The notes beneath the pieces are model-generated. The model was given only the letters and a program-made list of their open reading frames with translations. It searched no databases and was not told the DNA's origin. The translations under genes and the position numbers were made by a program. Positions 18,671 through 18,919 of a stretch of DNA of 18,919 bases are shown one piece after another (within the stretch, counting starts at the first letter, position 1; each line of letters opens with the position of its first letter). Source of the DNA: Tulasnella sp. 424 (Eukaryota > Basidiomycota > Agaricomycetes > Cantharellales > Tulasnellaceae); assembly GCA_019633425.1 (NCBI GenBank), contig WSUB01000346.1, positions 1 through 18,919 of the forward strand, in the 5' to 3' direction.

Positions 18671-18919
18671 GTTAGGTTAGGTTACGCCCGGAAGTCGCGC
18701 AGCGGCTGGAGGGCGAGAAAGGTTGACTGGCGTATATAGTTGGAGGGGGGTGCGGCGACTGAGGAGTGGCCAAGACAGGAAGAGTAGAAGTTGTTGGTCT
18801 GTAAGGAAAACCAACGAAACTTTTCGTGCCTTTATACGACACTCTTCAGTACTTTCTTCCTGTTCTGAATAGGGGTGGTACGGCTTGCTTATGCCGCAAG
18901 TTCGCGATGATGACGTGTC
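18671..18919. other. Right edge, no gene recognised
   Basis: After the tandem repeat comes GTTAGGTTAGGTTA and then about 235 bases that I cannot assign. No continuation of the Cdh1 propeller is visible in any frame. A GTATATAG occurs near 18731, and a small GTTGGT/ACCAAC inverted repeat near 18795-18815. This could be the flank or end of an inserted element, or the promoter of a gene outside the window. Confidence 0.35.

Noticed and set aside
18670..18683. Telomere end
   Set aside because: There are only about three TTAGG units, not the usual fungal TTAGGG, and non-repetitive sequence continues for 235 bases beyond.

Overview
The window looks like nuclear DNA of a filamentous basidiomycete, probably a plant-biomass-degrading Agaricomycete. 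Genes are split by many 45-75 nt GT-AG introns. A secreted carbohydrate esterase carries a fungal CBM1 cellulose-binding tail, and the housekeeping genes (Trm4/NSUN2, Cdh1, a cullin relative) are eukaryotic. All gene models were spliced by eye; exon sums were checked for frame.

Left third (1-5300): a small array of DUF4246 genes on the minus strand. Copy 1 (1-781) runs off the window edge and has a frameshift. Copy 2 (3049-4785) can be spliced into one intact 477-residue frame but appears to have lost a linker and putative metal ligands. A third remnant lies at 5045-5290. Copies 1 and 2 share duplicated promoters. Between them lie an unidentified reading frame with one in-frame stop (1345-1974) and two perfect hairpins with equal 21-nt loops.

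Centre (5560-14083): a cullin-like protein with only the N-terminal part of a cullin (minus strand) sits head to head with a 14-exon gene for the tRNA m5C methyltransferase Trm4/Ncl1 (plus strand, 790 residues, both catalytic cysteines present). Next is a secreted CE1-type acetyl xylan esterase with a Thr-rich linker and CBM1 (386 residues); one of its exons is only 12 nt.

Right third (14084-18919): mostly unusual non-coding structure around a Cdh1/Fizzy-related gene. It starts with a one-sided cluster of about 15 GCGTCCC(C) motifs (14699-15324). Then comes a tandem series of exon-intron modules with related introns, three of them exactly 59 nt (15595-16342), leading into the Cdh1 start codon. 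Cdh1 (16343 onward) is recognisable through the C-box and the first WD40 blade. It is then cut off at about 17840 by about 830 bp of imperfect tandem repeat that contains inverted repeats. The last 250 bp show no recognisable gene.

No operon-like coupling is expected. The genes are unrelated in role, apart from the chance nearness of two ubiquitin-ligase-related genes (cullin-like, Cdh1).
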